This document shows positions 47,266 to 56,043 of a stretch of 64,000 nt of DNA, piece after piece (position 1 is the first letter of the stretch; every line of letters begins with the position of its first letter). This DNA comes from Brevibacterium sp. CS2 (GTDB taxonomy: Bacteria; Actinomycetota; Actinomycetes; Actinomycetales; Brevibacteriaceae): positions 186,001-250,000 of the forward strand of contig NZ_CP040020.1 in NCBI RefSeq assembly GCF_005280295.1. Direction: 5' to 3'. The translations under genes were made by a program, and so were the position numbers. The notes below the pieces were generated by a model. It was not told the DNA's origin and searched no databases. It was given only the letters and a program-made list of their open reading frames with translations.

Positions 47266-49239
47266 TCAGATCGTCCTTACCTCGGTCGCGGGCGACATCT
47301 CACGGAACACCTGCTCAGCATTGATGCGCGCGGCATCGGATTCGAAGGCATCGTCGCGGAAGACGGCGCGCAGCGGGCCACGTTCGGCGATAGCTCGCAC
47401 GACATCCGGAGACACAGACTCCGCGAAGCAGGCGATCAACGCGTCGTCGTCAACTGCGAACACCTCGCGGGCATCGACCTCGGCGCGTGTGATCTGTACT
47501 GACGGTTCGAGTCCCCAGTCGAGCAACACTTGGAACAGCAGGTCTTCTCCAGACCGGCCAGCCTTGATACTCGCTTCCAGCGAGTCAAGTCCGAGTTGAT
47601 CTGTATCAACCGCCGTTCTCAGAACATCGGCCTTGTTGCTATCATCGATACGCAGCGCGCGGAAGCCGACATCAAGGTCGGAACCGAGGAGCCCCACCTC
47701 TTCCTTCACTTGCGCTCCGGCCCGACGCAGGCGCTCGCGGGCGACGTCGGCAAGACTCGTAAATCCGCGCCTGCCCCCAGTCGATCCTGGGTCGAGACTT
47801 TCGTCGAGTTGCACCAGGATGAAACGTCGATTGCCGCGGTCGGCAGCGTTGAGGTTCATGATGGCGTGCCCGGTCGATCCTGAACCCGCGAAGAAGTCGA
47901 GGATGATCGCGTTCTTGTCGCTGCTCGTCACGGCGTCGACCCAGGTTCCAAGGACCCCAACATCCTTCGGGTAATCGAACATCTTGCCGTCAAGTAGCCT
48001 CGTCAACGCGTCGCTCGCTGGGGCACGCTCCTGGGTGACGACTGGGCGGATCGCTTGCTGTCCCATCTCGTCGAGGAACCGCTTGTAACGTGGGGTTGTC
48101 TGGTGATCGGGACCGAACTGGATCCGGCCCTCGGCGATACTCGCTTCCATGGACTCTTTGGACAGCCGCCACCCGTTCGGGTGCATCGGGACCGGCACTC
48201 CCGTCGTTGGGTGCGGAAGGTCATACATGAGGTTTGCCCGCGGGTTCGGACTCGCGAGATCACTCTTCGTAAACGCTCTGCCCGAGTCGTCGATCTCGTT
48301 GTAGGCCCGCAGGCCAGCCTCAGCATCGGGCTTCGTCCGCCACCAGTCGCGAAACAGTCCGGTGGCTCGTGAAGCATCGTGCCCCGACTCTTCCCAGGCC
48401 CTGCGTCCCGCCTCCATGACTTCGTCGTAACCGCGCTTCGGCCCTTTGAAGCGCACGTCAAGCCCGATCAGCGCGGCCTTGCTCCGCGCGTAGATGAGCA
48501 TGTAATCAAGGCCGCCTGCCGTGAACCGCGCATCGTTTTTACCCGACCCTTGCCACACCACATCGGCCAGGAAGTTATCGGCCCCAAAGACCATGTCGAG
48601 CAGCGACCGCAGGTTCGCATGCTCGTGGTCATCGATCGCGACGATCATGACTCCGTCATCGGTCAGAAGGTTCCTCGCCAGGCGAAGCCGCGGATACATC
48701 ATGCTCAGCCAATCGGAGTGGAACCGCCCGTTGGCCTCGGTATTGGCAACGAGGCGAGCGCCCGTCTCAGATTTCTGTCCCGAACGGGCGAGGTAGTCGG
48801 CGCTCGACTCCGCAAAGTCGTCCTCGTAGACGAAATCGTTTCCAGTGTTGTACGGCGGATCGATGTAGACCACCTTGACCTTGCCGAGATAGGACTCCTG
48901 AAGCAGCTTGAGCGCTTCAAGATTGTCGCCCTCGATGAAGAGGTTCATCGTTGTGTCGAAGTCCACTGAGTCCTCGCGCACGGGACGCAAGGTCTTGGCG
49001 ATCGGTGCGCTGGCGGCGAAGGCGGCGGCGCGCTTGCCAGGCCAGTCGAGCTGGTAGCGCTCCTGTGGCCCCTCGACTACGTGGTCGGAGAGCTCTTGTC
49101 GGAGCAGATCGAAGTCAACGGCGAGGGTCAAGTTGCCCTCCGCGTCTCGCGATTCGGTGATGACCTGCGGGAACAGGTCGGCGATTCGCTCGATGTTTCG
49201 AGCGGTGAGGTCGGGTGTGTGCAGGGTGCGCTTCTCCAT
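47266..49239 (-). CDS. mod: Type III DNA methyltransferase Mod1 (beta class)
   Basis: About 657 residues, intact. Motif IV is VVYIDPPYNTGNDFVYEDDF, near residue 130; motif I is ILDFFAGSGSTGHAIMNL, near residue 445. This IV-before-I order is the beta class of type III Mod proteins, N6-adenine methyltransferases. The ends closely match Mod2, while the middle (roughly 195-430, the target-recognition region) is unrelated: ADVVWQGSGKNDARFTAGGL here. The end TEVRTI is the normal Mod C-terminus. ATG 49239 (or GTG 49242) lies 27 bases after the in-frame end that Mod2 would have. Confidence 0.94.
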   Translation of the reverse strand: MEKRTLHTPDLTARNIERIADLFPQVITESRDAEGNLTLAVDFDLLRQELSDHVVEGPQERYQLDWPGKRAAAFAASAPIAKTLRPVREDSVDFDTTMNLFIEGDNLEALKLLQESYLGKVKVVYIDPPYNTGNDFVYEDDFAESSADYLARSGQKSETGARLVANTEANGRFHSDWLSMMYPRLRLARNLLTDDGVMIVAIDDHEHANLRSLLDMVFGADNFLADVVWQGSGKNDARFTAGGLDYMLIYARSKAALIGLDVRFKGPKRGYDEVMEAGRRAWEESGHDASRATGLFRDWWRTKPDAEAGLRAYNEIDDSGRAFTKSDLASPNPRANLMYDLPHPTTGVPVPMHPNGWRLSKESMEASIAEGRIQFGPDHQTTPRYKRFLDEMGQQAIRPVVTQERAPASDALTRLLDGKMFDYPKDVGVLGTWVDAVTSSDKNAIILDFFAGSGSTGHAIMNLNAADRGNRRFILVQLDESLDPGSTGGRRGFTSLADVARERLRRAGAQVKEEVGLLGSDLDVGFRALRIDDSNKADVLRTAVDTDQLGLDSLEASIKAGRSGEDLLFQVLLDWGLEPSVQITRAEVDAREVFAVDDDALIACFAESVSPDVVRAIAERGPLRAVFRDDAFESDAARINAEQVFREMSPATEVRTI

Positions 49240-49266
49240 CACGCGCCACCGACCAGCGAGCGACGG

Positions 49267-51148
49267 TCATATGGTCTTGACCTCAGTGTGTGGCGAGCAT
49301 TCACTGAACACCTGCCCGACGTTGATGCGCTCCGCGTCGTCCGCGAAGTCTTCGTCGAAGAACACGACACGTAGCGGCTGACGCTCCGCGATGGCTGCGG
49401 CAGCCCGAGAGAGAGAGGGAGAGAGAGGAATCGCGCGCCTCACGCGGACGTGTGCACAGGATCAACGCACCCTCCTCAACGTCGTACACCTCAAAGCCAT
49501 CAGCAGTCTCCTTCTGGATCGGCATCGTGAGTTCCAAGCCCCAGTCGAGAAGGACCTGGAACAGGAGGTCTTCGCTTGTGCGGCCAGGTTTCACGCTGCC
49601 GACAACGTCGAGCAGGGATGTCTGCACGAGCTCGTCGGCGGTAATGGATGTGTCGGCCAGGTTCGTTGTATCCACACGGAGCGCTCTGAACCCAACATCA
49701 ACCCGGTCTTGGAGAACGCCGGCGTCGCTCTTGAGCTTGAGGCCCGCGCGACGGATGCGCTCTCGACTGATCTCGGAGACCACGCCGTACCCATTCTGTG
49801 CTGCCGTGGAACCCTGGCTCACCACTTCATCGAGCTGAACCACAATGAAGCGGCGCGTGCCGCCATCAATGGCATTCGCGGCCAATACGGCATGCGCGGT
49901 GGTTGCCGATCCTGCGAAGAAGTCCATGACGATCGAGTCCTTGACGCTCGCAAGTCCGATGATCCGTTGGAGGAGAGAGACTGGCTTGACGGTGTCGAAG
50001 ACCGCATCTCCGAACAGGTCCAGGATTGCCTTTTTACCCTCTTTGTTCGAGCCGGTCGTATCCCAGTAGTTCGTCGTCGGCTGCCCTTGGCCTTCGTGCG
50101 CGTACATCACTCGCTGAGGAACACCGGCTCCATTTGCACCCCAGTAGAGTCGCCCCGACAAAGCCAGTCTCTCGAAGCTCTCGCGGGGATAGGCCCATGT
50201 TCTGGAAATCTCGTCACCGGACGGGGTCACGACCGAGTAGACGTATCCGCCGCCCTTCAGCCCCTTGGAAACCGTAATAGGTACCCCTCGCCAACGTCCT
50301 TCCGGAAACTCGGAGGTCGGGTCGCGATACGACGCAGCAACGTAATCCTCGGCCAGGGGCTCAAGTGCGAGGGCTCCCTCCACTGAGCGCGCGTAAACAA
50401 GAATGAACTCACCCTGGATCGCGACGTTCTTGGAGTCATTCGACGTTTCGCGCTTGCGACGCCACATGATCGTTGTGACGTAGCTCGGGGTCCCGAAGAC
50501 CTCATCACAGATGTGACGCAAGGCGGCTTGTTCGCCTTCGTCGATGCTGATGAATATGAATCCATCGGAAGAGAGCAAGTTCCGCGCCAACCTCAACCTC
50601 GGGTACATCATCGATAGCCAATCCGAGTGGAAGCGCCCGTTCGACTCCGGGTTCGCCACGAGCCGTTCACCTGATGCGAGTGTCTGCCCAGAACGCTCCA
50701 GGTAGTCGACGTTCGACTCGGCGAAGTCGTCCTCGTAGACGAAGTCGTTGCCAGTGTTGTACGGAGGGTCGATATAGATCAGCTTCACCTTGCCGAGGTA
50801 CGACTCCTGGAGCAGCTTGAGTGCATCCAGGTTGTCGCCTTCGATGAAGAGGTTCTTCGTGGTGTCGAAGTCGACCGACTCCTCCCGCACGGGGCGAAGG
50901 GTCTTCGCGATCGGAGCGTTCGCAGCGAAAGCGGCGGCACGCTTGCCGGGCCAGTCGAGCCGGTACCGTTCCTGCGGACCCTCCACGATGTGGTCGCTGA
51001 GTTCCTGGCGCAGCAGGTCGAAGTCGACCGCTCGCACGGAGTTGCCGTCGGCGTCGGAGCTCTCGGTGACGACGTTGGGGAACAGATCAGCGATCTTGTC
51101 AATGTTGGCCCGCGTGAGGTCGGGCGATGTCATGCGTAGTCTCTCCAC
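49267..51148 (-). pseudogene. mod: Type III DNA methyltransferase Mod2, out of frame at a GA repeat (phase-variable?)
   Basis: The frame from GTG 51148 gives IDPPYNTGNDFVYEDDF (motif IV), its own middle region (VTTIMWRRKRETSNDSKNVA) and IVMDFFAGSATTAHAVLAAN (motif I), then the C-terminal module to EEGALILC. After that the GA tract at 49407-49428 shifts the frame: it runs LSLSLSGCRSHRG to a stop at 49301. The other frame continues with IAERQPLRVVFFDEDF, NVGQVFSECSPHTEVKTI and TGA at 49267, matching the Mod1 end. One more dinucleotide, or two fewer, would restore it. About 43 conserved residues are lost in the present state. It starts 3 bases after the DUF4391 stop. ATG 51133 is an alternative start, but alignment with Mod1 favours 51148. 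Confidence 0.9.
49407..49428. repeat. GA-dinucleotide tract inside mod2
   Basis: On the plus strand the tract is (GA)5, GG, (GA)4, GG; on the coding strand it is a CT repeat read as Ser-Leu. It lies exactly where the frame breaks in mod2. The homologous stretch of mod1 has no repeat and is about 25 bases shorter. Confidence 0.95.
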
Positions 51149-51151
51149 GGG

Positions 51152-51817
51152 TTACCTCTGCTGTTCCAGTTCGTGTTGCTTCGTCTTGAGTGTGCGGCGG
51201 AGCTCGACCTTGCGGTTGAGCTGTGGTTCGGTACGGAGCTTGCGCTCCAAGGACGCGACCTCACGTTCGAGCTTGCGCACCGTGGCCAGTCTGTCGGCGA
51301 CGTCTGACATCTCCTCGCCCGGGCGCGCTGTGATCGGGGTCAGCGGTTGCAGGAGCGCAGCGTAGAGCGCCGGCAAGGTGATCGCCGTCGGCAGGGCTTG
51401 CCGCAGGGTGTCCTCTGGCTGCCAACCGGTCGGGTAGTAAGGGCTGAGCTTCGGCGTTCCGGCCCCGAGCTGCTTGTGCGCCGCGACCATCCGAGCCTCG
51501 GGCTGATCGGCGCGGTGGCGCGCGATCTCGAAGATAATCGGGAACGGAATGGCCTTGTCGATGGCGCCCAGGACGGCTTCGCTGACGTCGTCAGTCTTGG
51601 CGTCGATCGTGAAGACCTGTATTTCCGGCACCGTCGGCACTCCGGGCAGGTTGATCGTGGCCTCGGCGAGTTTGTAAGCCCAGGTGATGCGTTGGACTTC
51701 GGCGATGAACTTCTCACGGATTGCGGTACTGACGGTGCCGTGCTCGTAGAACTTCTCTTTGGGCACTCGTCTGCCGAACTTCGCTGCCTCGGGCCACCGG
51801 TAGAGGACGTCAGTCAT
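51152..51817 (-). CDS. DUF4391 protein of the restriction operon
   Basis: 221 residues: FYEHGTVSTAIREKFIAEVQ, ITWAYKLAEATINLPGVPTV, EIQVFTIDAKTDDVSEAVLG, AIPFPIIFEIARHR, then a C-terminal coiled coil (VADRLATVRKLEREVASLER to HELEQQR). This is the DUF4391 pattern; these proteins occur beside SNF2-type helicases and type III mod genes, and their function is unknown. The start overlaps the helicase stop by 8 bases and mod2 follows after 3. The coiled coil suggests a bridging or adaptor part (inference). Confidence 0.85.
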   Translation of the reverse strand: MTDVLYRWPEAAKFGRRVPKEKFYEHGTVSTAIREKFIAEVQRITWAYKLAEATINLPGVPTVPEIQVFTIDAKTDDVSEAVLGAIDKAIPFPIIFEIARHRADQPEARMVAAHKQLGAGTPKLSPYYPTGWQPEDTLRQALPTAITLPALYAALLQPLTPITARPGEEMSDVADRLATVRKLEREVASLERKLRTEPQLNRKVELRRTLKTKQHELEQQR

Positions 51818-54800
51818 CGGCGCCGCCCTCGGTGGGGTCTACGACGGCGATGAACGCGGTCAGCTCGAAGTCATCGAGTCCCGCGATGGTGTGGGTGAGG
51901 GCGGTGGTGCCGCCCCCGGTGAAGAGGCTGTCGATGTCGCGTTCCTCGGTGACGTCGATCATGGAGTGGATCGCGTCGGTGAGGAGCGCTGAGTACTTGC
52001 CCATCTGTACGCCCTCATTGGTTGCGGTGTTGAATGCGTGGACGACGTCGGTGACGGGTTCCTCGTATGGACGGCATCCGACGCGGAGGAGGTCGAGGAG
52101 GTGCTTCGCTTCGGTGTGGTTCGCGATGACTTCACCCTGGTCGTCGAGGTAGATGAGGTAGTGCGGGTGGAGCCGGTTGCCGCGGTTGCCGGAACCCTCT
52201 GAGAACGGGGTCTCGTCGGGGGTGAGGTTCCGGAGGGCGAAGATGACGCCGGGTCGCAGCCCCTTGCTAGGGTCTGCGGGGATCACGGCGTGGAGGCCGC
52301 GGGGTGCGGTGTCGAGGTCGCCGTGTTCCTTGATGTAGCCGAGTAGGTCCATGCGGAAGTCGTTGAGTCCGAGGTCGGTGATCGAGACTCCCGTACGGAC
52401 GTCTTCCAGCTCGATGACCTCATCTTGAAGTTTGCGTAGCTGCTCCTTGCGGAAAGCTGCGTCAGAGTCTTCGAGGGTGAGGACGTTGTCGTCGGCGGTG
52501 CTGGCGAGGTCCGCTATGACCATACGATTCTCGACACGTTCCTTGAGGTTGATGTACTCGTCGAGAGAGATGTCTGGCCAGAAGTTCACGAGTTGAATCT
52601 GGCTATTGGTGGAGCCGATGCGGTCAATGCGCCCGAAGCGCTGGATGATGCGCACGGGGTTCCAGTGGATATCGTAGTTGATCAGATAGTCACAGTCTTG
52701 GAGGTTCTGCCCCTCACTGATTACGTCGGTGCCGATAAGCACGTCCAGTTCGCGCGTCTCGCGTGGCATCGTAAGGTGGCGTTGCTTGGAGCGTGGCGAG
52801 AATACCGACATGACCTGTTGGAAGTCGAAGCCTGTTCCCAGGGTCGTTTTCGTTCCGTGGCTTCCACCGGTGATCACTGCCGAGCCCAGTCCGGCGGCAG
52901 CGAGGTCTGGAGCGAGTTCCCTGTAGAGGTAATCAGCGGTGTCGGCAAAGGCTGAGAATACGATCACCTTGCGGTTGCCGTCATTGATTGGGCGCTGAGC
53001 CTTGTCTTCGATGAGCTGTTTGAGCTTGCGTAGCTTGAGGTCGCGGTCAGGCGTGACCTTGCCCATCTCATCGAGAAGCTCTCGAAGAGTTTCGCGATCG
53101 TTCCACAAGTCGCGTTGCCAGGATTCGATATCGAGGTCACCGAGGTCGATCTTGATCTTCTCACCAAAGAACAATGCCTCGATGTTCGCGTCGTCTTCGT
53201 CATCGCCATCAAAGTCGAGCCCGTCGAGGTCTGGACTCAGTTCGGCGAGGTTGCCAGCATGATTGCTGATGCGCCCGAGCGTGTGAGTGACGGAGTTTTC
53301 GATCTTCGCCAGGGTGAGGCGGAATGCATCGATTGAACTCTCCAGCCGCTTGAGCAAATTCACTGTCATGAGCTTCTTCAAGCCCTGCTCACGTCCTGCC
53401 TGACCGAGATTGGACCGAGCGTTGCCTGCGGTGACGTTGTAGATGTCTTCGTACTTGGAGCGCCGACTCGGGAATACGTACGCGAGCGGGGTGTAAACAG
53501 CGAGGGTCAGCTCCTGTAGCTGTTCAAAGATGTCTTTGAATCCGGGCGCGTCCGGCAGGTCGGTGAGCGGCTCACGGATCGAGAGCGGAGGGCGCCGCTC
53601 GGGAAAGGCACCGACTTCAGTCGTGTCGTAAAAAGCTTGAATATGCTTCCGTGACCGGGCGATGGTTACCGAGTCGAGCAGTTCGAAGAAGTCGAAGTCG
53701 AGCATCTGAAGGATGCGCTCGGTCGTACGATGATCAGCGTCGAGCTTGGACCACTCATTGAATACTCGCTGAGCATCGGCAAAAGCTTTCTCGATCGTAG
53801 TGGACAGGCTCAGGTGCTGAGCGAGATTGCCTGACTCGCCCTCGTAGGCAAGCTGGAGCTGGTTCTTGAGGTCATTGAACCGGTTGTTCACAGGCGTTGC
53901 CGAAAGCATCAGCACCTTGGTCTTCACACCCTCGCGAATCACTTGGCGCATGAGACGCTGGTAGCGCGATTCCTTTTCCACGGCATAGTCGGCGTTGCGA
54001 AAGTTGTGGGACTCGTCGATCACGACGAGGTCGTAATTGCCCCAATTGATCCGATCCAAACGCAGGCCGAGGGACTCGCCCTTGGTACGGGAGAGATCAG
54101 TATGAGCGAGCACGTCGTAGTTGAAGCGGTCAGAAGCGAAGATGTTGGTCGTAAGGTTGGCATTGTAGTTCGTCCAGTTCTCGGCGAGCTTCTTCGGGCA
54201 CAGCACGAGCACTGACTTGTTGCGCAGCTCGTAGTATTTGATGACAGCGAGCGCAGTGAACGTCTTGCCGAGGCCGACTGAGTCCGCGAGAATGCACCCG
54301 TTGTAAGTCTCCAGCTTATTTATGATGCCTGTGGCAGCATCGCGCTGGAAGTTGTACAGGCTCTGCCAGACCTTTGTCTCTTGGTAGCCGGTGCGATCGT
54401 TCGGCAACACGTCCTCGTTGATGTCGTCGAGGAACTCTGCGAACAGGTTGTAGAGGATCAAGAAGTAGATGCGGGCCGGAGAATTCTCGGCGTAAACGCT
54501 GGCGATGTAGTCGTAAACGGCCTGCGTGACGTCGCTGACCTGCTCGGGGTTATGCCAAATCTGGTCGAACAGCCGCATGTATTGCTCGGTCATCGGGGCT
54601 TCGTCGAGCCTGTTCACGAAGCTCGAGACGGCGTTGCCACTTTCGTAACCGAGATCAGCAGTGGTGAACCCCTGGAGCTGGGTATACGCAGTCGTGTCAT
54701 CGATCACCGCAAACTGCTGCATTGGGTTGCCTGTCGCGTTCGAGCGGAACGTGACCTTGCGGCGCACCCAGTCTGCACACTCCCGCGCGATCGCACGCTG

Positions 54801-55100
54801 GGTGAGCTTGTTGCGCAACCTGATCTCGAACTCTGACCCTGCAAGGCTCGACTCGGCCTGACCGCTGGGGATGAAGAATTCGCGGCGTTCCTTGCGGAGT
54901 TTGTCAGTCACTTTCTCGGTCACAAATGACGGGGACGTGAAGATGAACTCCAGTTCGGAAACTTTTTCCAGTTCCTTGCGAAGTGATTCGAAGGCGAAGA
55001 TGGAGAATGTCGATGCGGCAATGCGCAACTTCGAACCTGGCGCAATCTCGGCCTTGAGATCGTCGCCCAGGAGGTCGCTGACGTTGTTAATAATCCACAC
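51810..55100 (-). CDS. PLD-like/SNF2 helicase of the restriction operon
   Basis: 1096 residues. The N-terminal 150 residues look like a phospholipase-D-type fold (SKLRIAASTFSIFAFESLRK, LEFIFTSPSF), though no clear HKD motif is seen. The SNF2 motor has LADSVGLGKTFTALAVIKYY (I), YDLVVIDESHNFRN (II), VLMLSATPVNNRFNDL (III), KVIVFSAFADTADYLYREL (IV) and VLIGTDVISEGQNLQDCDYL to RIIQRFGRIDRIGS (V-VI). The C-terminus is unassigned. Not a usual part of type III systems; it recalls the helicases of DISARM and other multi-gene defences. GTG 55100 is weakly supported (TAGG 8 bases upstream). First gene of the operon. Confidence 0.9.
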   Translation of the reverse strand: MWIINNVSDLLGDDLKAEIAPGSKLRIAASTFSIFAFESLRKELEKVSELEFIFTSPSFVTEKVTDKLRKERREFFIPSGQAESSLAGSEFEIRLRNKLTQRAIARECADWVRRKVTFRSNATGNPMQQFAVIDDTTAYTQLQGFTTADLGYESGNAVSSFVNRLDEAPMTEQYMRLFDQIWHNPEQVSDVTQAVYDYIASVYAENSPARIYFLILYNLFAEFLDDINEDVLPNDRTGYQETKVWQSLYNFQRDAATGIINKLETYNGCILADSVGLGKTFTALAVIKYYELRNKSVLVLCPKKLAENWTNYNANLTTNIFASDRFNYDVLAHTDLSRTKGESLGLRLDRINWGNYDLVVIDESHNFRNADYAVEKESRYQRLMRQVIREGVKTKVLMLSATPVNNRFNDLKNQLQLAYEGESGNLAQHLSLSTTIEKAFADAQRVFNEWSKLDADHRTTERILQMLDFDFFELLDSVTIARSRKHIQAFYDTTEVGAFPERRPPLSIREPLTDLPDAPGFKDIFEQLQELTLAVYTPLAYVFPSRRSKYEDIYNVTAGNARSNLGQAGREQGLKKLMTVNLLKRLESSIDAFRLTLAKIENSVTHTLGRISNHAGNLAELSPDLDGLDFDGDDEDDANIEALFFGEKIKIDLGDLDIESWQRDLWNDRETLRELLDEMGKVTPDRDLKLRKLKQLIEDKAQRPINDGNRKVIVFSAFADTADYLYRELAPDLAAAGLGSAVITGGSHGTKTTLGTGFDFQQVMSVFSPRSKQRHLTMPRETRELDVLIGTDVISEGQNLQDCDYLINYDIHWNPVRIIQRFGRIDRIGSTNSQIQLVNFWPDISLDEYINLKERVENRMVIADLASTADDNVLTLEDSDAAFRKEQLRKLQDEVIELEDVRTGVSITDLGLNDFRMDLLGYIKEHGDLDTAPRGLHAVIPADPSKGLRPGVIFALRNLTPDETPFSEGSGNRGNRLHPHYLIYLDDQGEVIANHTEAKHLLDLLRVGCRPYEEPVTDVVHAFNTATNEGVQMGKYSALLTDAIHSMIDVTEERDIDSLFTGGGTTALTHTIAGLDDFELTAFIAVVDPTEGGADD

Positions 55101-55111
55101 GAGATACCTAG

Positions 55112-55360
55112 CATCCTCCCCTGATTAATGGCTCAAGCGAACGAATACTCACAATGATACTGGCGGTAGTACGACTGGGACTGATGCGCAACTCCGGACC
55201 GCCACCGGAGACCACGGTGCTGCGGGAAACCATAGGAGTCTTCGGCTGGTCCCGAATGGGGCGGAACATTCGGGAACCGCTGGAGGACGTGGTCGGCTGG
55301 GCTGTAGAGGCGGAGCGGATCTCCATGAACGAGAACGGGGAGTACTTCGTAGAGAAGTAG
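55112..55360 (+). pseudogene. Remnant resembling the C-terminus of a DUF3320-type helicase/ATPase
   Basis: An open frame with no good start reads ILAVVRLGLMRNSG, then VLRETIGVFGWSRMGRNIRE, PLEDVVGWAVEAERISMNEN and GEYFVEK before TAG. This fits, from memory, the winged-helix-like DUF3320 end of large Walker-type helicases (fG-x-x-R-x-G-x-x-I...; G-x-y). It faces the defence operon and has no upstream body, so it looks like the scar of another, lost defence gene. The 372-base gap 55101-55472 holds this and the next remnant only. Confidence 0.45.
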
Positions 55361-55371
55361 TGACCGTTGCG

Positions 55372-55454
55372 CTCGTTCCCGCACGATGAGCATGCCCTGT
55401 TCATGGTCCGTCCCCTCGCCGACTCGGAGGATCATGTCGCGGCATTGAGCAACC
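55372..55454 (-). pseudogene. Remnant of an acyl-CoA dehydrogenase 3' end
   Basis: On the minus strand this reads VAQCRDMILRVGEGTDHEQG, then MLIVRE. It aligns with the C-terminus of the intact dehydrogenase at 58724 (YRDSKILEVGEGTTEV, MLIARE), and the DNA is also similar (CGATGAGCATG, CGTCCCCTC, GAGGATC, GTCGCGG shared in order). It lies just after the TRAP dctQ stop in the same orientation. A second dehydrogenase gene seems to have been lost here, or a duplicate of the end was left behind by recombination. Confidence 0.5.
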
Positions 55455-55472
55455 CTGACCGACCTGCGACCC

Positions 55473-56027
55473 CTAAAGCCCGCTCGGCTCGCCTTCAACC
55501 GCACCTTCAGCAACGTCGACGGTGAACTCCGCACGATCCCGTTGCAGGTTGACCGCGAAGACGAAGCACAGCTCGATGAGCAACAGGAGGAATCCCAGCG
55601 GCACCAGCAGCTGCGCCGGCCATTGTGGCAGCAGTGAGATGCCGGCGAGGAACGACGACCCGGCGGCAAGGTTCCAGATCGCGAAGCCGGTCGTCGCGAC
55701 GAGCACGATGGCGATCACCACGATCTCGACGCCCACGATCACCATGACGGTGCGATTTCGGGCGCCGTCCGACAGCCTCGGCAGCAAGAGGTCCATGTTC
55801 GGCATGACTCCGGACGCACTCACCCATGCAAGGGCTGGGAACACGATGACCGGGAGGAGGTAGTTCTGGACGATCTCGAAGTTGCCGGGGATCGAGATTC
55901 CGACGACGTTGCGCAGCAGGACGTCTCCGACGATGAAGAGCATGAGGACGAAGACGCCGATTCCGCTGATGATCGCGCCGATGCGCTCGATCGTCTGGAA
56001 CTTGCGGTAGCTGTTGAGCATGTTCAT
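55473..56027 (-). CDS. TRAP transporter small permease (DctQ)
   Basis: 184 residues with four membrane segments: AIISGIGVFVLMLFIVGDVL (followed by LRNVVG, the usual DctQ sequence), YLLPVIVFPALAWVSASGVM, MVIVGVEIVVIAIVLVATTG and LLVPLGFLLLLIELCFVFAV. It couples the binding protein to the large permease. GAGGAGA precedes ATG 56027, 16 bases after the dctM stop. Confidence 0.9.
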   Translation of the reverse strand: MNMLNSYRKFQTIERIGAIISGIGVFVLMLFIVGDVLLRNVVGISIPGNFEIVQNYLLPVIVFPALAWVSASGVMPNMDLLLPRLSDGARNRTVMVIVGVEIVVIAIVLVATTGFAIWNLAAGSSFLAGISLLPQWPAQLLVPLGFLLLLIELCFVFAVNLQRDRAEFTVDVAEGAVEGEPSGL

Positions 56028-56043
56028 ATTCGGTCTCCTCGCT

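Noticed and set aside
55108-55404. Minus-strand 98-codon frame with a CSSCGNE start
   Set aside because: It is opposite the DUF3320-like remnant, has poor codon structure and no ribosome site.
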